Shown: positions 39,183 to 46,404, numbered from the stretch's first letter. The stretch: DNA of 64,000 bases from Acidimicrobiia bacterium (GCA_023264995.1 JAHFUR010000020.1:1-64000); one strand, 5' to 3'. Notes: generated by a model not told the origin, from the sequence alone. Program-made: numbers and translations.

Positions 39183-39797
39183 TCAGCCGCTGATGAGGGC
39201 GAGCCGTGGTTCGGCCGGGGCGAGGTCGGCGGCGTCGCGGGCCACGCCGCTGCCCACCGGTGGTAACCCGACCAGGTAGCGGAGCACGGCCTGGTGCTGG
39301 GCGTCGACGATCAGCATCTGCCCGGCGAGGGTGATCGCGGCGGGCGCCCGTAGCGACGGGACGAGCGCCAGGTACGTCTGGGCCAGGTAGTCCTCGAGGC
39401 GCAGGGCCATGGTGGCCGCGGCCGGCACGTCGGTCACCCGCCCCGCAGCCAGCTCCATCGCCGGCCCCATGCCCACCGGCGCGGCGCCGGGCGAGCGCCC
39501 GGCGCCGGCGAGGAGGGTGGTCCAGGCGTCGAGGTGGTCCTGGTGGTGCACGGTGGCGGTGGTGACGACCCGGATGAAGGCCTCGGGGATGGCCGCCCCC
39601 AGCCGGCCCTGGGCAGCCAGGGTGGAGGTCGACCGGTAGTGCTCGACGACGAGCCGCTCGGCGCCGGCGGCCCGAGCGGCGCCGGCCAGGTCGTCGCCGG
39701 TGCCATCCGCCTGGCGACAGGCGCCGGCGGCCAGCATCCCGGCCAGGCCCGCCGACCGACCGAGGAGCCCGCGCCGGGTGAGGCCCGGGCCGGTCAC
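39183..39797 (-). CDS. Ferritin-like Tat/lipoprotein
   Basis: This 204-residue exported protein has an N-terminus (MTGPGLTRRGLLGRSAGLAG) with twin arginines, a hydrophobic stretch and a lipobox-like AAGAC. It is likely sent through Tat and lipid-anchored. The mature part is all-helical: LVVEHYRSTSTLAAQGRL, EAFIRVVTTATVHHQDHLDAWTTLLAG, LRLEDYLAQTYLALVPSLR and GQMLIVDAQHQAVLRYLVG. The E-x6-Y/H and H-x2-H positions resemble ferritin-like (DUF4439-type) four-helix proteins. It overlaps the next ferritin-like gene by GTGA. Metal binding is likely but unproven. Confidence 0.7.
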   Translation of the reverse strand: MTGPGLTRRGLLGRSAGLAGMLAAGACRQADGTGDDLAGAARAAGAERLVVEHYRSTSTLAAQGRLGAAIPEAFIRVVTTATVHHQDHLDAWTTLLAGAGRSPGAAPVGMGPAMELAAGRVTDVPAAATMALRLEDYLAQTYLALVPSLRAPAAITLAGQMLIVDAQHQAVLRYLVGLPPVGSGVARDAADLAPAEPRLALISG

Positions 39798-40438
39798 CGG
39801 ACTGCACCTGACGCCGGCTCGGCGATGCGCTCCGGCGGGCCGACGGCGTGGAGGGAGGCGGGGAAGGCGGCCGGCACGACGGCCTGGGGTACCCCGCTCA
39901 GCAAGGCCAGCGACAGAGGGACCTGCACGAACTGTGTGGCGCCGGCGGCGAGCAGCGCCTTGACCGTGCGGAGCACCGCCAGGCGTTGACCGGCGACGGC
40001 CATCACCGCGGCCACCAGCGCCTTCGAGGGGGCGTCGGTGAGCTGAGTGAGGTCGCGCAGGTACGTGTCGACCGTGGCCTGCTCGACCAGGCCGGCGAAG
40101 TCCACCAGCGCGGCGGGCGTCGCCAGGTCGGCGCCGGCCAACAGGGCCTGGAAGGTGGGGTGCGGTGCGTCCTGCACCTTGGCGCTCGGGTCGACGGCGG
40201 TCGTGCGGGCTTGGAACGCCTGCAAGTGCGCGGTGTGCTGGCGCCGGCTGTCGGCGACGAACGTGCGCATGGTCGACAGGGCCGGTCCGGCGAGGCCGGC
40301 GAGGCCGCGAGCGGTGGTCGACTCGCCGTAGGTGGCGACGGCGACGGCCTCGAGGGCGGACGCCGTTTGCAGGATCTGGACGTCGAGGGTGCCGTCGGCG
40401 TGGGCCGCCGGCGCTCGCGCCCACGTGGCGCCGGCCAC
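39794..40438 (-). CDS. Ferritin-like protein whose Tat signal extends upstream of any usable start
   Basis: The annotated 214-residue frame starts at GTG 40438 (MAGATWARAPAAHADG) and is helical, with LQTASALEAVAVATYGES, RQHTAHLQAFQARTT and LVEQATVDTYLRDLTQL like ferritin-like domain proteins. Reading upstream in frame gives PRRTVLVRLGGLAVAGATWA, a convincing twin-arginine signal peptide ending APAAHA. Yet no ATG, GTG or TTG lies between it and the in-frame TGA that ends the preceding membrane-protein gene at 40547. The true start is therefore unclear: non-canonical start, sequence error, or stop read-through. It is translationally coupled to the downstream ferritin-like gene. Confidence 0.68.
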   Translation of the reverse strand: MAGATWARAPAAHADGTLDVQILQTASALEAVAVATYGESTTARGLAGLAGPALSTMRTFVADSRRQHTAHLQAFQARTTAVDPSAKVQDAPHPTFQALLAGADLATPAALVDFAGLVEQATVDTYLRDLTQLTDAPSKALVAAVMAVAGQRLAVLRTVKALLAAGATQFVQVPLSLALLSGVPQAVVPAAFPASLHAVGPPERIAEPASGAVR

Positions 40439-40546
40439 GGCAAGCCCGCCCAGGCGGACCAGGACGGTCCGGCGGGGGACCGCGCTCCGGTCAGCGTCGA
40501 CGGTGGCGGGGCGTGTTCGGCGTACTCCCGAGTATCGCCGATGCGC

Positions 40547-41251
40547 TCAGCGGGCGGCGAGTCGACGCCCGCCGGCGCCCATCCGACCCCGCACCAGGGC
40601 GGCGACGGCCAGGAGCGCAGCCAAGCCCTCGGCCACCTTCACCGGGTACTCCTCGAACGAGTACGGGTCGAGGTGGTCGACGAGGGGGATCGTGACCTCC
40701 CGGGCCAGGAAGTAGAGCACGATGAGGACCGTCGTCGACACGATCACCGACCCGTAGGCGGCCCGGGACGGCTGCAACCACACCAGGACGGCCTGCCCGA
40801 TCAGGAGCACGCCCGAGACGGCGAAGAAGGCACCGAGCACCCACCCTTCCGCCCAGTGCTCGGGTACCAGGGCGCAATGGACCACGCCGGTGAAGATCAG
40901 CGCGGCGGCGGCGAGGTCGTCGACCGGTCGGGGCTCGGCCCCCTGCCGGAAGAAGGGCAGCAGCACCCGCAGGGCCAGGGCGCCGACGGCCAGCCCACCC
41001 ATGACGGCGAGGACGTACCAGCCCCGTTCCTCCACGTCCGACGTGCTGGCCTCCATGGCCACGGGCCCGGCTGTTCCTGGCCCGGCCCCGACCGCAGGGC
41101 CGCCGGGCGCGGGCTGGACGACCGGCGTCGCCGCCGGCGCCTCGTGGGCGAGGGCGGGGCCGACCCCCAGCAACGTCGCGGCCGCGGCCACGACCGCCGT
41201 CCGGATGACGGCCCGCCGTACCCATGTTCTGCCCTTGTCGTCTCGCGTCAC
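40547..41251 (-). CDS. Exported multi-helix membrane protein, unknown function
   Basis: This 234-residue protein has an N-terminal signal (RAVIRTAVVAAAATLLGVGPALAHEAPAA) and a Pro/Gly linker, then about five helices: WYVLAVMGGLAVGALALRVLLPFF, LAAAALIFTGVVHCALVPEHW, VLGAFFAVSGVLLIGQAVLVWL, VIVSTTVLIVLYFLA, and VAEGLAALLAVAALVRG. The conserved-looking VVHCALVPEHW suggests metal binding. GTG 41251 follows AAGGAG at eight bases. It heads the operon with two ferritin-like genes and has a weak SigK-type promoter, divergent from the cupredoxin. Confidence 0.68.
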   Translation of the reverse strand: MTRDDKGRTWVRRAVIRTAVVAAAATLLGVGPALAHEAPAATPVVQPAPGGPAVGAGPGTAGPVAMEASTSDVEERGWYVLAVMGGLAVGALALRVLLPFFRQGAEPRPVDDLAAAALIFTGVVHCALVPEHWAEGWVLGAFFAVSGVLLIGQAVLVWLQPSRAAYGSVIVSTTVLIVLYFLAREVTIPLVDHLDPYSFEEYPVKVAEGLAALLAVAALVRGRMGAGGRRLAAR

Positions 41252-41284
41252 GGGGACCGCTCCTTGCGCTCGTTGTCGGCCCTT

Positions 41285-41312
41285 CTTCGGAGCCGCCCGG
41301 CCCCCCGGACGA
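41285..41312 (-). promoter_or_regulatory. Weak SigK-like promoter for the membrane protein operon
   Basis: On the minus strand TCGTCC-N16-CCGAAG resembles the CATCC-N16-CCGAAC promoters of the sigma factor and cupredoxin, with one mismatch in each box. It lies 33 bp upstream of the GTG. Confidence 0.4.
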
Positions 41313-41344
41313 TGGCCCGTCGCCTGTTTCATCCGAACGTCGTG

Positions 41345-41372
41345 TCATCCGCTGCCGCCGGCGGGACCGAAC
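41345..41372 (+). promoter_or_regulatory. SigK-type promoter TCATCC-N16-CCGAAC
   Basis: The boxes are identical in core (CATCC, CCGAAC) and spacing (16 bp) to those before the sigma factor gene. The -10 ends 8 bp before the cupredoxin GTG. Mycobacterial SigK recognises CCATCC-N16/17-CCGAAT. Confidence 0.65.
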
Positions 41373-41380
41373 AGTGCATC

Positions 41381-41809
41381 GTGAACACAAACCGAAGGAC
41401 ACCACGCCAGGTACTTGCTGCGGCGGGACTTGGGCTCGCCCTCGTGTTCGCAGGGTGCGGAGGTGGCAGCGACAAGCCGGCGTCCACCGCGGCGTCGTCG
41501 ACGCCGACCCCCGCAGTGCAGTCGAACACCGTGACCCTGAAGCTCATCGCCTTCAAGCCCGAAGCCTTGACCGTCAAGGCCGGGACCGCGGTGACGTGGA
41601 AGAACGAGGACGGCACCGATCACAGCGTGACGTCGGGTGTGGTGAAGCAGGAGGGCGGCGGCGTCAAGGACACACCGGACGGCAAGTTCGACTCCGGGAC
41701 CCTCGGAGCCGGCAAGTCCTTCAGCTTCACCTTCGCGTCCGCCGGTACCTACACCTTCTACTGCAAGTTCCACCCCGCAACCATGCGGGGGACCATCACG
41801 GTCACCTAG
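41381..41809 (+). CDS. Cupredoxin-domain lipoprotein
   Basis: This 142-residue lipoprotein has the signal MNTNRRTPRQVLAAAGLGLA with lipobox FAGC. The mature part has a plastocyanin-like beta-sandwich: VTLKLIAFKPEALTVKAGTAVTWKNEDGTDHSVTSG, then FTFASAGTYTFYCKFHPATMRGTITV. The ligands are His (DHS), Cys (YCKF), His (FHP) and Met (ATM), a type 1 copper site. It probably carries electrons or copper outside the membrane. GTG 41381 lies 9 bp from a SigK-type -10, so it should be controlled by the nearby ECF sigma factor. Confidence 0.85.
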   Translation: MNTNRRTPRQVLAAAGLGLALVFAGCGGGSDKPASTAASSTPTPAVQSNTVTLKLIAFKPEALTVKAGTAVTWKNEDGTDHSVTSGVVKQEGGGVKDTPDGKFDSGTLGAGKSFSFTFASAGTYTFYCKFHPATMRGTITVT

Positions 41810-41828
41810 GTCCGGCTCCCGCCGGACC
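41809..41828 (+). terminator. Hairpin after the cupredoxin gene
   Basis: GGTCCGGC-TCCC-GCCGGACC forms a perfect 8-bp stem starting at the stop codon. It suggests that the following repeat lipoprotein has its own promoter. Confidence 0.6.
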
Positions 41829-41874
41829 GCCACGCAGTACCTGAAATCCCTATCACCCCTACACGGAGGATCTG

Positions 41875-43140
41875 TTGAACAAACTGACACTGCGACTCGC
41901 CGGTGCGGCAGTGGCACTGGCTCTGACCGGTGCCGCATGTGGCAGCAGCGACGACAAGAGCACGTCGACGCAACCCACCACCGGTGCCACCACCGCGCCG
42001 TCGGCGGCGCCCTCGTCGAACACCGGCGCGGCCACCCTGCGGGCCGGCCTGACTGGGCTGCTGAGCGAGCACGTCTACCTGGCCGCGCTGGCCACCGGCT
42101 CGGCGCTGCGAGGGGACACCAAGGGCTTCGAGGCCTACGCCACCGCCCTGAACGGCCCGACCAACAGCAACACGTCCGACCTCGTCGCCGCCATCACCTC
42201 GGTGTACGGCGCTGACGTCGGCAAGGCGTTCGACGGCCTGTGGCGCAGCAACGGCCACATCCCCGGCTTCGTCGCCTACACCCAGGCCGTGGCCGCCAAC
42301 GACAAGCCCGCTGCCGACAAGGCCGTCGCCGACCTGCTGGCCTACGCCAAGACCTTCGGCACCACGATGAACTCGGTCAACAGCAACCTCCCGGCCGCGG
42401 CCGTCGAGGAGGGCGTGAAGATGCACATCACCACGCTGAAGGCCGTCGTCGACGCCCAGAAGGCCGGCGACCAGACCGCCGTCTACACGTCGCTGCGGGT
42501 GGCCTACGCCCACATGGCTGACTTCGCCGCCACCCTCGCTGGCGCCACCGTGGCCAAGTACCCGAACATCGACGGCTCAGCCACCTCCAAGGCGGCCACG
42601 CTCCGTGCCGGGCTCACCTCGTTGCTGCGGGAGCACGTCCTGCTCGCCGCCAGCGCCACCGGTGGTGCCCTCGGCGGTCGTGCCCCCCAGTTCGACGCCG
42701 CTGCCGCTGCGCTGAACGGCCCGACCAACAGCAACACCGCTGACATCGTCGCCGCCATCACCTCGGTGTACGGCGCTGACGTCGGCAAGGCGTTCGACGG
42801 CCTGTGGCGCAGCAACGGCCACATCCCCGGCTTCGTCGCCTACACCAAGGCCGTCGCCGCCAACGACAAGCCGGCTGCCGACAAGGCCGTGGCCGACCTG
42901 CTGGCCTACGCCACCACCTTCGGGACCACGATGAACTCGGTCAACAGCAACCTCCCGGCTGCCGCGGTGACCGACGCCATCAAGATGCACATCACCACGC
43001 TGAAGGCCGTCGTCGACGCCCAGAAGGCCGGCGACGCCACCCTGACCGCCACCACCCTGCGGGCCGCTGTGGCCCACATGTCCGACACCGCTGCGGTCCT
43101 CGCCGACGCCACGGTGAAGAAGTTCCCCGAGAAGTTCTAA
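41875..43140 (+). CDS. Lipoprotein made of two near-identical 188-residue helical repeats
   Basis: This 421-residue lipoprotein (MNKLTLRLAGAAVALALTGA with lipobox GAAC) has a Thr/Ser/Ala linker and two copies of a helical domain. Each runs from ATLRAGLT-LL-EHV-LAA to the last helix, with NGPTNSNT-D-VAAITSVYG and FDGLWRSNGHIPGFVAYT in both. The domain is known from uncharacterised Gram-positive proteins; conserved His (EHV, NGHIP, KMHITTL, AHM) suggest metal binding. A TTG start has GGAGG at the right distance. It lies between the cupredoxin and the SigK-type sigma factor. Function unknown. Confidence 0.75.
   Translation: MNKLTLRLAGAAVALALTGAACGSSDDKSTSTQPTTGATTAPSAAPSSNTGAATLRAGLTGLLSEHVYLAALATGSALRGDTKGFEAYATALNGPTNSNTSDLVAAITSVYGADVGKAFDGLWRSNGHIPGFVAYTQAVAANDKPAADKAVADLLAYAKTFGTTMNSVNSNLPAAAVEEGVKMHITTLKAVVDAQKAGDQTAVYTSLRVAYAHMADFAATLAGATVAKYPNIDGSATSKAATLRAGLTSLLREHVLLAASATGGALGGRAPQFDAAAAALNGPTNSNTADIVAAITSVYGADVGKAFDGLWRSNGHIPGFVAYTKAVAANDKPAADKAVADLLAYATTFGTTMNSVNSNLPAAAVTDAIKMHITTLKAVVDAQKAGDATLTATTLRAAVAHMSDTAAVLADATVKKFPEKF
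42031..43137 (+). repeat. In-gene tandem duplication, 564-bp unit
   Basis: Unit 1 (42031-42594) and unit 2 (42595-43137) align at a 564-bp offset with about 110 bp identical from 42184 to 42293 and long near-identical stretches after that. This indicates recent duplication or ongoing gene conversion. Confidence 0.85.
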
Positions 43141-43156
43141 GCGGGAACGGGCCCTG

Positions 43157-43196
43157 AGAACGGGCGCAGCGCCGAGGCCGGCGCTGCGCCCGTTCT
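43157..43196 (+). terminator. Strong intrinsic terminator
   Basis: An 18-bp perfect stem (arms 43157-43174 and 43179-43196) with loop AGGC, followed by TTC, lies 16 bp past the stop of the repeat lipoprotein. Confidence 0.85.
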
Positions 43197-43209
43197 TTCG
43201 CGCCTGGGG

Positions 43210-43237
43210 GCATCCAGCGCGGCCCCCGGTGCCGAAC
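43210..43237 (+). promoter_or_regulatory. SigK-type autoregulatory promoter GCATCC-N16-CCGAAC
   Basis: The -35 box (43210-43215) and -10 box (43232-43237) match mycobacterial SigK promoters with one mismatch each. The sigma factor start is 10 bp downstream, consistent with autoregulation. Confidence 0.65.
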
Positions 43238-43247
43238 AAGGGATGCT

Positions 43248-43835
43248 GTGTACGTGGAAACCCTTGGAGAAGCCAGTGACGCCGCACTCGTAGTGGCCAT
43301 CGGGCGTTGGCGCGAGGAGGCGTTGGCTGAGGCCTACCGCCGTCATGCCGGCGCCTCCTACGCACTGGCGCGTCGGCTCCTCAACGACAACGCCCTGGCC
43401 GAGGAGGTGCTCCAAGAGGTGTTCCTCCGCCTCTGGAACGCCCCGGAGCGCTTCGATGCCGAGCGGGGGAGCCTGCGGGCCTTCCTGCTGGCCCAGATCC
43501 ACGGGCGTTCCGTGGACCTGCTCCGGTCTGAAACCTCACGCCGCCGGCGTGAGGAACGTGAAGCACGGGAGTCGCCCCGTTTCGGCGACGATATCGAACG
43601 GGAGGTGATCGACCTGACTGTGTCCGAGAAAGTGAAAGAGGTCGTCGCCGCCCTTCCCACCGACGAGCGCAAAGCCATTGAGCTCGCCTATTTCGGCGGA
43701 CACACCTACCGGCAGGTCGCGGTGATGCTGGAAGCCCCTGAGGGTACGATCAAGAGCCGTATCCGCTCGGGCCTCCGGCGACTGCAGAAGGATCTCGCCG
43801 AGGCTGGAATTGGAGCGACATGGGCCGAGATCTGA
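43248..43835 (+). CDS. sigK: ECF RNA polymerase sigma factor (SigK-type)
   Basis: This 195-residue ECF sigma factor has region 2 with YRRHAGASYALARRLLNDNALAEEVLQEVFLRLWN and region 4 with LPTDERKAIELAYFGGHTYRQVAVMLEAPEGTIKSRIRSGLRRLQKDL. It belongs with the SigK/SigL group that is paired with RskA-type anti-sigma factors. A linker with many Arg/Glu residues joins the domains. GTG 43248 (or 43254) is the start. It overlaps the anti-sigma gene by 16 bp and has a SigK-like promoter of its own. The nearby cupredoxin promoter has the same boxes. Confidence 0.85.
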   Translation: MYVETLGEASDAALVVAIGRWREEALAEAYRRHAGASYALARRLLNDNALAEEVLQEVFLRLWNAPERFDAERGSLRAFLLAQIHGRSVDLLRSETSRRRREEREARESPRFGDDIEREVIDLTVSEKVKEVVAALPTDERKAIELAYFGGHTYRQVAVMLEAPEGTIKSRIRSGLRRLQKDLAEAGIGATWAEI

Positions 43836-44599
43836 CGCATCCAGAGGCAAGCGAGCTGCTCGGCGCCTACGCGCTCGACGCGCTCGACACCGGGGAGTGC
43901 GAGGCCGTCGAGGCCCACCTGGCGTCGTGCCTGGCGTGCACCACCGAGGTGGCCCGCCACCGCGAGGTCGCCGGCCTTCTCACCCCGGGCTATGCCGTGC
44001 CCCCGCCCGGCGTGTGGGAGCGGATCTCTGCCGCCCTGGAGGAAGTGCCGCCACCGTTGACGCTGGCCCCGGTCCGCGCCGAGCCGCCGGCGCCCCCTAG
44101 CAATGTCGTCCCGCTCCGGCCCCGCTCCCGGCGCATCGGGACGGGTATCGCGGCCATGGTGGCCGTTGCGGCCGTGGCCATGATCGGGTTCCTCGGCGTG
44201 CGGGTCAGCAACGACGGGCGCCGTATCGATGAGCTCGCTGGTGCTCAGGCTCCGGCCGACCAGCTCCAGCGGTCGGCCCGGGCGGCTGTGGCCGCGCCCG
44301 ACGCCCGGCTCGTCGAGCTGAGCTCCACCGACGGTGCCAGGACAGCCGAGGCGGTCCTGCTGCGTGACGGCACGGGGTACCTGGTCAAGCACAACCTCCC
44401 TACTCTCGCGAGCGACCAGACCTACCAGCTGTGGGCGCTTGTCGGCACCTCGAAGATCTCCGTGGGCGTGCTCGGCTCGCAGCCCGACGTGGTCGCGTTC
44501 AAGTACTCGGGCGACGCCTGGGCCTTGGCCATCACCCAGGAGAAGGCCGGCGGCGTGGAGACCACCCGTCGCGACCCGGTGGTGGTCGGCCGGGTCTGA
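43820..44599 (+). CDS. rskA: RskA-type anti-sigma factor
   Basis: This 259-residue single-pass membrane protein has an N-terminal zinc-finger-like anti-sigma domain (HPEASELLGAYALDALD, then VEAHLASCLACTTEV with the H-x3-C-x2-C motif). A helix follows at about residue 110-130 (IAAMVAVAAVAMIGFLGV). The extracytoplasmic RskA domain contains TYQLWALVGTSKISVGVLG and WALAITQEKAGGVETTR, the usual C-terminal pattern. It holds the sigma factor until proteolysis releases it. Translational coupling to the sigma gene is normal. The signal is unknown. Confidence 0.88.
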   Translation: MGRDLTHPEASELLGAYALDALDTGECEAVEAHLASCLACTTEVARHREVAGLLTPGYAVPPPGVWERISAALEEVPPPLTLAPVRAEPPAPPSNVVPLRPRSRRIGTGIAAMVAVAAVAMIGFLGVRVSNDGRRIDELAGAQAPADQLQRSARAAVAAPDARLVELSSTDGARTAEAVLLRDGTGYLVKHNLPTLASDQTYQLWALVGTSKISVGVLGSQPDVVAFKYSGDAWALAITQEKAGGVETTRRDPVVVGRV

Positions 44600-44602
44600 G
44601 GT

Positions 44603-45466
44603 TCAGCCGGCCCGCTGCAGGTCGCGCAGGGCCCGGTACCCGATGAACGTGGCCCCCGCCCGTCGGCTCAGCGAGCGGAGCGAGGAGTGGCCGGTGACCA
44701 GGTCGTAGTCATCGGCCCGGCCGGCCCAGTCGGGGGCCAACGCCCGCAGCTCAGCGGCATCGACCGCCGGCCGGACGTGGATCTCGGTGACGCCTTCGGG
44801 AAGCTCGGTCAACGCTCGCTCGATGGCCCGCCGGCTCCCGGCGCGGGGCACATGTAGGAAGTTGTCGGGGAAGACGACGCCCTCCTCGGCGGCAAGGCGA
44901 CGGAACGGGAACCCCACAGACCGTTCGGTGGCCGCCCCGCCGAGCCGGAGCGGCAGGCGGAAGTCGACGGCCAGCTCCAGGTAGATGTCGAAGAACTCCG
45001 GGCGCAGTTCGAGCGCGGCCATGTGCGAGGCCAGGTGGGTGACGTCGAACCCCCAGTAGATGGCCCGCTCGACCTGGGCCCGGCACTCGCGGCGGACCTC
45101 GTCGAGGTCGGCGTGGTCCCACAGGTCGGCGCAGGTCCGGGGGAAGCCCCCGTCGCCGTCGAGGAGGGACGGGGCGTGGGTGATCGGCCCCCAGCGGTAC
45201 AGGTCGTGCTCGGCGTTGAGGGTGAGCTGGACCCCCACGTCCTCGCCCCGGTGACGGGCGGCGGCATCGCGGGCCCACGGGCAGGGCACCATGAGGCCGG
45301 CGCTGGTCCCGGTGCCGTCGCGGAGGGCCTCGTACACGCCGAGGTTGGCCGAGTGGCAGGAGCCCAGGTCGTCGCAGGTGACGATGAGGAGCCGGGAGCC
45401 GGCTGGGTACCCCAGCCGTTCTACGAGCGGGCGGCCATCGATCGGACGTCCATCGAGCATCGTCAC
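44603..45466 (-). CDS. ChbG/HpnK (YdjC-like) family carbohydrate deacetylase
   Basis: This 287-residue protein matches the YdjC/ChbG/HpnK fold. It has LLIVTCDDLGSCHSANLGVYEALRDGTGTSAGLMVPCPWA, where the DD and H of the metal site appear, then VGVQLTLNAEHDLYRWGP, and THLASHMAALELRPEFFDIYLELA with the H-x3-H-like metal ligands. Enzymes of this group remove acetyl groups from sugars or hopanoid precursors. GTG 45466 is preferred because a TACCGT -10 box ends 7 bp upstream. It converges on rskA. Substrate unknown. Confidence 0.82.
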   Translation of the reverse strand: MTMLDGRPIDGRPLVERLGYPAGSRLLIVTCDDLGSCHSANLGVYEALRDGTGTSAGLMVPCPWARDAAARHRGEDVGVQLTLNAEHDLYRWGPITHAPSLLDGDGGFPRTCADLWDHADLDEVRRECRAQVERAIYWGFDVTHLASHMAALELRPEFFDIYLELAVDFRLPLRLGGAATERSVGFPFRRLAAEEGVVFPDNFLHVPRAGSRRAIERALTELPEGVTEIHVRPAVDAAELRALAPDWAGRADDYDLVTGHSSLRSLSRRAGATFIGYRALRDLQRAG

Positions 45467-45473
45467 GCCTGAG

Positions 45474-45479
45474 ACGGTA
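45474..45479 (-). promoter_or_regulatory. -10 box TACCGT
   Basis: On the minus strand TACCGT ends 7 bp before the GTG at 45466, again a leaderless arrangement. Confidence 0.4.
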
Positions 45480-45530
45480 CTGGGGCCGGGGCGGTCGGCG
45501 GGTGCCTCGGGCCCCGGCCCCATGCTGCGG

Positions 45531-45707
45531 TCAGCCTTGGCGGACCTTGCCTCTCACGTAGGCGGCGATCGTGCCCGTCGTGACCTGCACGTTGTGCTTC
45601 TTCTTCACGTGCTCGGCCACCTTGGCCATCAGCTCGTCCTCAGTGGACCCAGACCCCTGCCAACGGCAGGCGTGGTTCTCATCCCTTCAAGCGAAGCGGT
45701 ATGCCAC
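45531..45707 (-). CDS. DUF1059 protein with in-frame UGA at a conserved Cys (candidate selenoprotein or nonsense allele)
   Basis: A GTG at 45707 with a strong AAGGAGG site opens a 58-codon frame interrupted only by TGA at codon 7. With X for that codon it reads MAYRFAXRDENHACRWQGSG, then STEDELMAKVAEHVKKKHNV and a tail ending VRQG. This matches actinobacterial DUF1059 proteins, which have Cys at the X position (F-x-C-x-D) and a second Cys seven residues on, present here. The stop frame resumes perfectly, so no frameshift is needed. A hairpin with a G-U loop lies 22 nt after the UGA, the position of bacterial SECIS elements. It is either selenocysteine or a one-base nonsense change of UGC. Confidence 0.6.
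45656..45670 (-). promoter_or_regulatory. SECIS-like hairpin after the DUF1059 UGA
   Basis: In the minus-strand mRNA CCUGCC-GUU-GGCAGG makes a perfect 6-bp stem with G as first loop base and U as second. The loop is 22 nt past the UGA (45687-45689). Bacterial SECIS elements need a small loop with an early G at roughly this distance. Confidence 0.45.
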
Positions 45708-45789
45708 GGCTCCTCCTTGTGATGCGCGTCTCCGCGCGGTGATGTACTCGAGGGTATCCGGAGCCCCCCGCTACCTCGGATGGCGGTCT

Positions 45790-46404
45790 TCAGCTTGCGG
45801 CCGGCGCAACCCGGCCGTTGGGGAGCAGCGTGCAGGCGGCCCACAGGCCCTGGGCGCCCTCCCGGGCCTGGCGGGCGATGGCGGCGAACTCGTCGGTATG
45901 GGCGACGTTGGGCGGGATGGTGAGGAGCTGGGCGAACCCCCGCCTCAACAGCTCGGCATTGACGAAAAGACCGTCGTCCTTGCGGTAGACGTAGGCCAGC
46001 AGGCGCCCGTAGCGGTCGCGCTGCTCGGCATCGCCCACCAGGCGGACGGCGGTGCCGGGGGGCAGCACACTGGAGGTGAACCGGCTGGCCTCCTTCCCGA
46101 AGCACCCGACCGGCTGGTTCGGCGCCTTGGTCTCCGGCGTGTCGATACCGATGAGCCGGACCCGCTCGCCGCCGGCGACCTCGATGGTGTCGCCGTCGAC
46201 CACCCGGCGCACGAGCACATCGACCCCACCGGGGAGGACGCCGGTGGCCGGCGCCGGCGACGGCAGGGCGGCCGCCCGCTGGTGGGCGCACCCGCCGAGC
46301 ACGGCGGCCAGCACGGCGACCAGCATCGCGACGAGCGCGACGACCACCGCCGGCGCCCGGCGCAGGGGGCCGGCGCCGGGCCTCAGGCGGCGATCTTGGC
46401 GCAC
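45790..46404 (-). CDS. Thermonuclease-family (SNase) lipoprotein
   Basis: This 204-residue exported nuclease has the N-terminus MRQDRRLRPGAGPLRRAPAV, a hydrophobic stretch and lipobox LGGC. The SNase domain follows: LVRRVVDGDTIEVAGGERVRLIGIDTPETKAPN, then RDRYGRLLAYVYRKDDGLFVNAELLRRGFAQ. The catalytic Arg and acidic residues of staphylococcal nuclease are in place. GTG 46404 overlaps the upstream small gene by 22 bp. It likely degrades extracellular nucleic acid in a Ca2+-dependent manner. Confidence 0.85.
   Translation of the reverse strand: MRQDRRLRPGAGPLRRAPAVVVALVAMLVAVLAAVLGGCAHQRAAALPSPAPATGVLPGGVDVLVRRVVDGDTIEVAGGERVRLIGIDTPETKAPNQPVGCFGKEASRFTSSVLPPGTAVRLVGDAEQRDRYGRLLAYVYRKDDGLFVNAELLRRGFAQLLTIPPNVAHTDEFAAIARQAREGAQGLWAACTLLPNGRVAPAAS

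Noticed and set aside
40547-41332. Longer start (41332) for the exported membrane protein
   Set aside because: The extra 27 residues are basic and low-complexity and overlap both divergent promoters. GTG 41251 has a good ribosome site and begins the signal peptide properly.
39848-41809. A 653-residue plus-strand frame ending in the cupredoxin
   Set aside because: Only the last 142 residues, from GTG 41381 after a promoter, encode a real lipoprotein; the rest is a shadow of the minus-strand genes.
42031-43137. Repeats that might be taken for a CRISPR or minisatellite
   Set aside because: The unit is 564 bp, in frame and coding. There are no short repeats with unique spacers.
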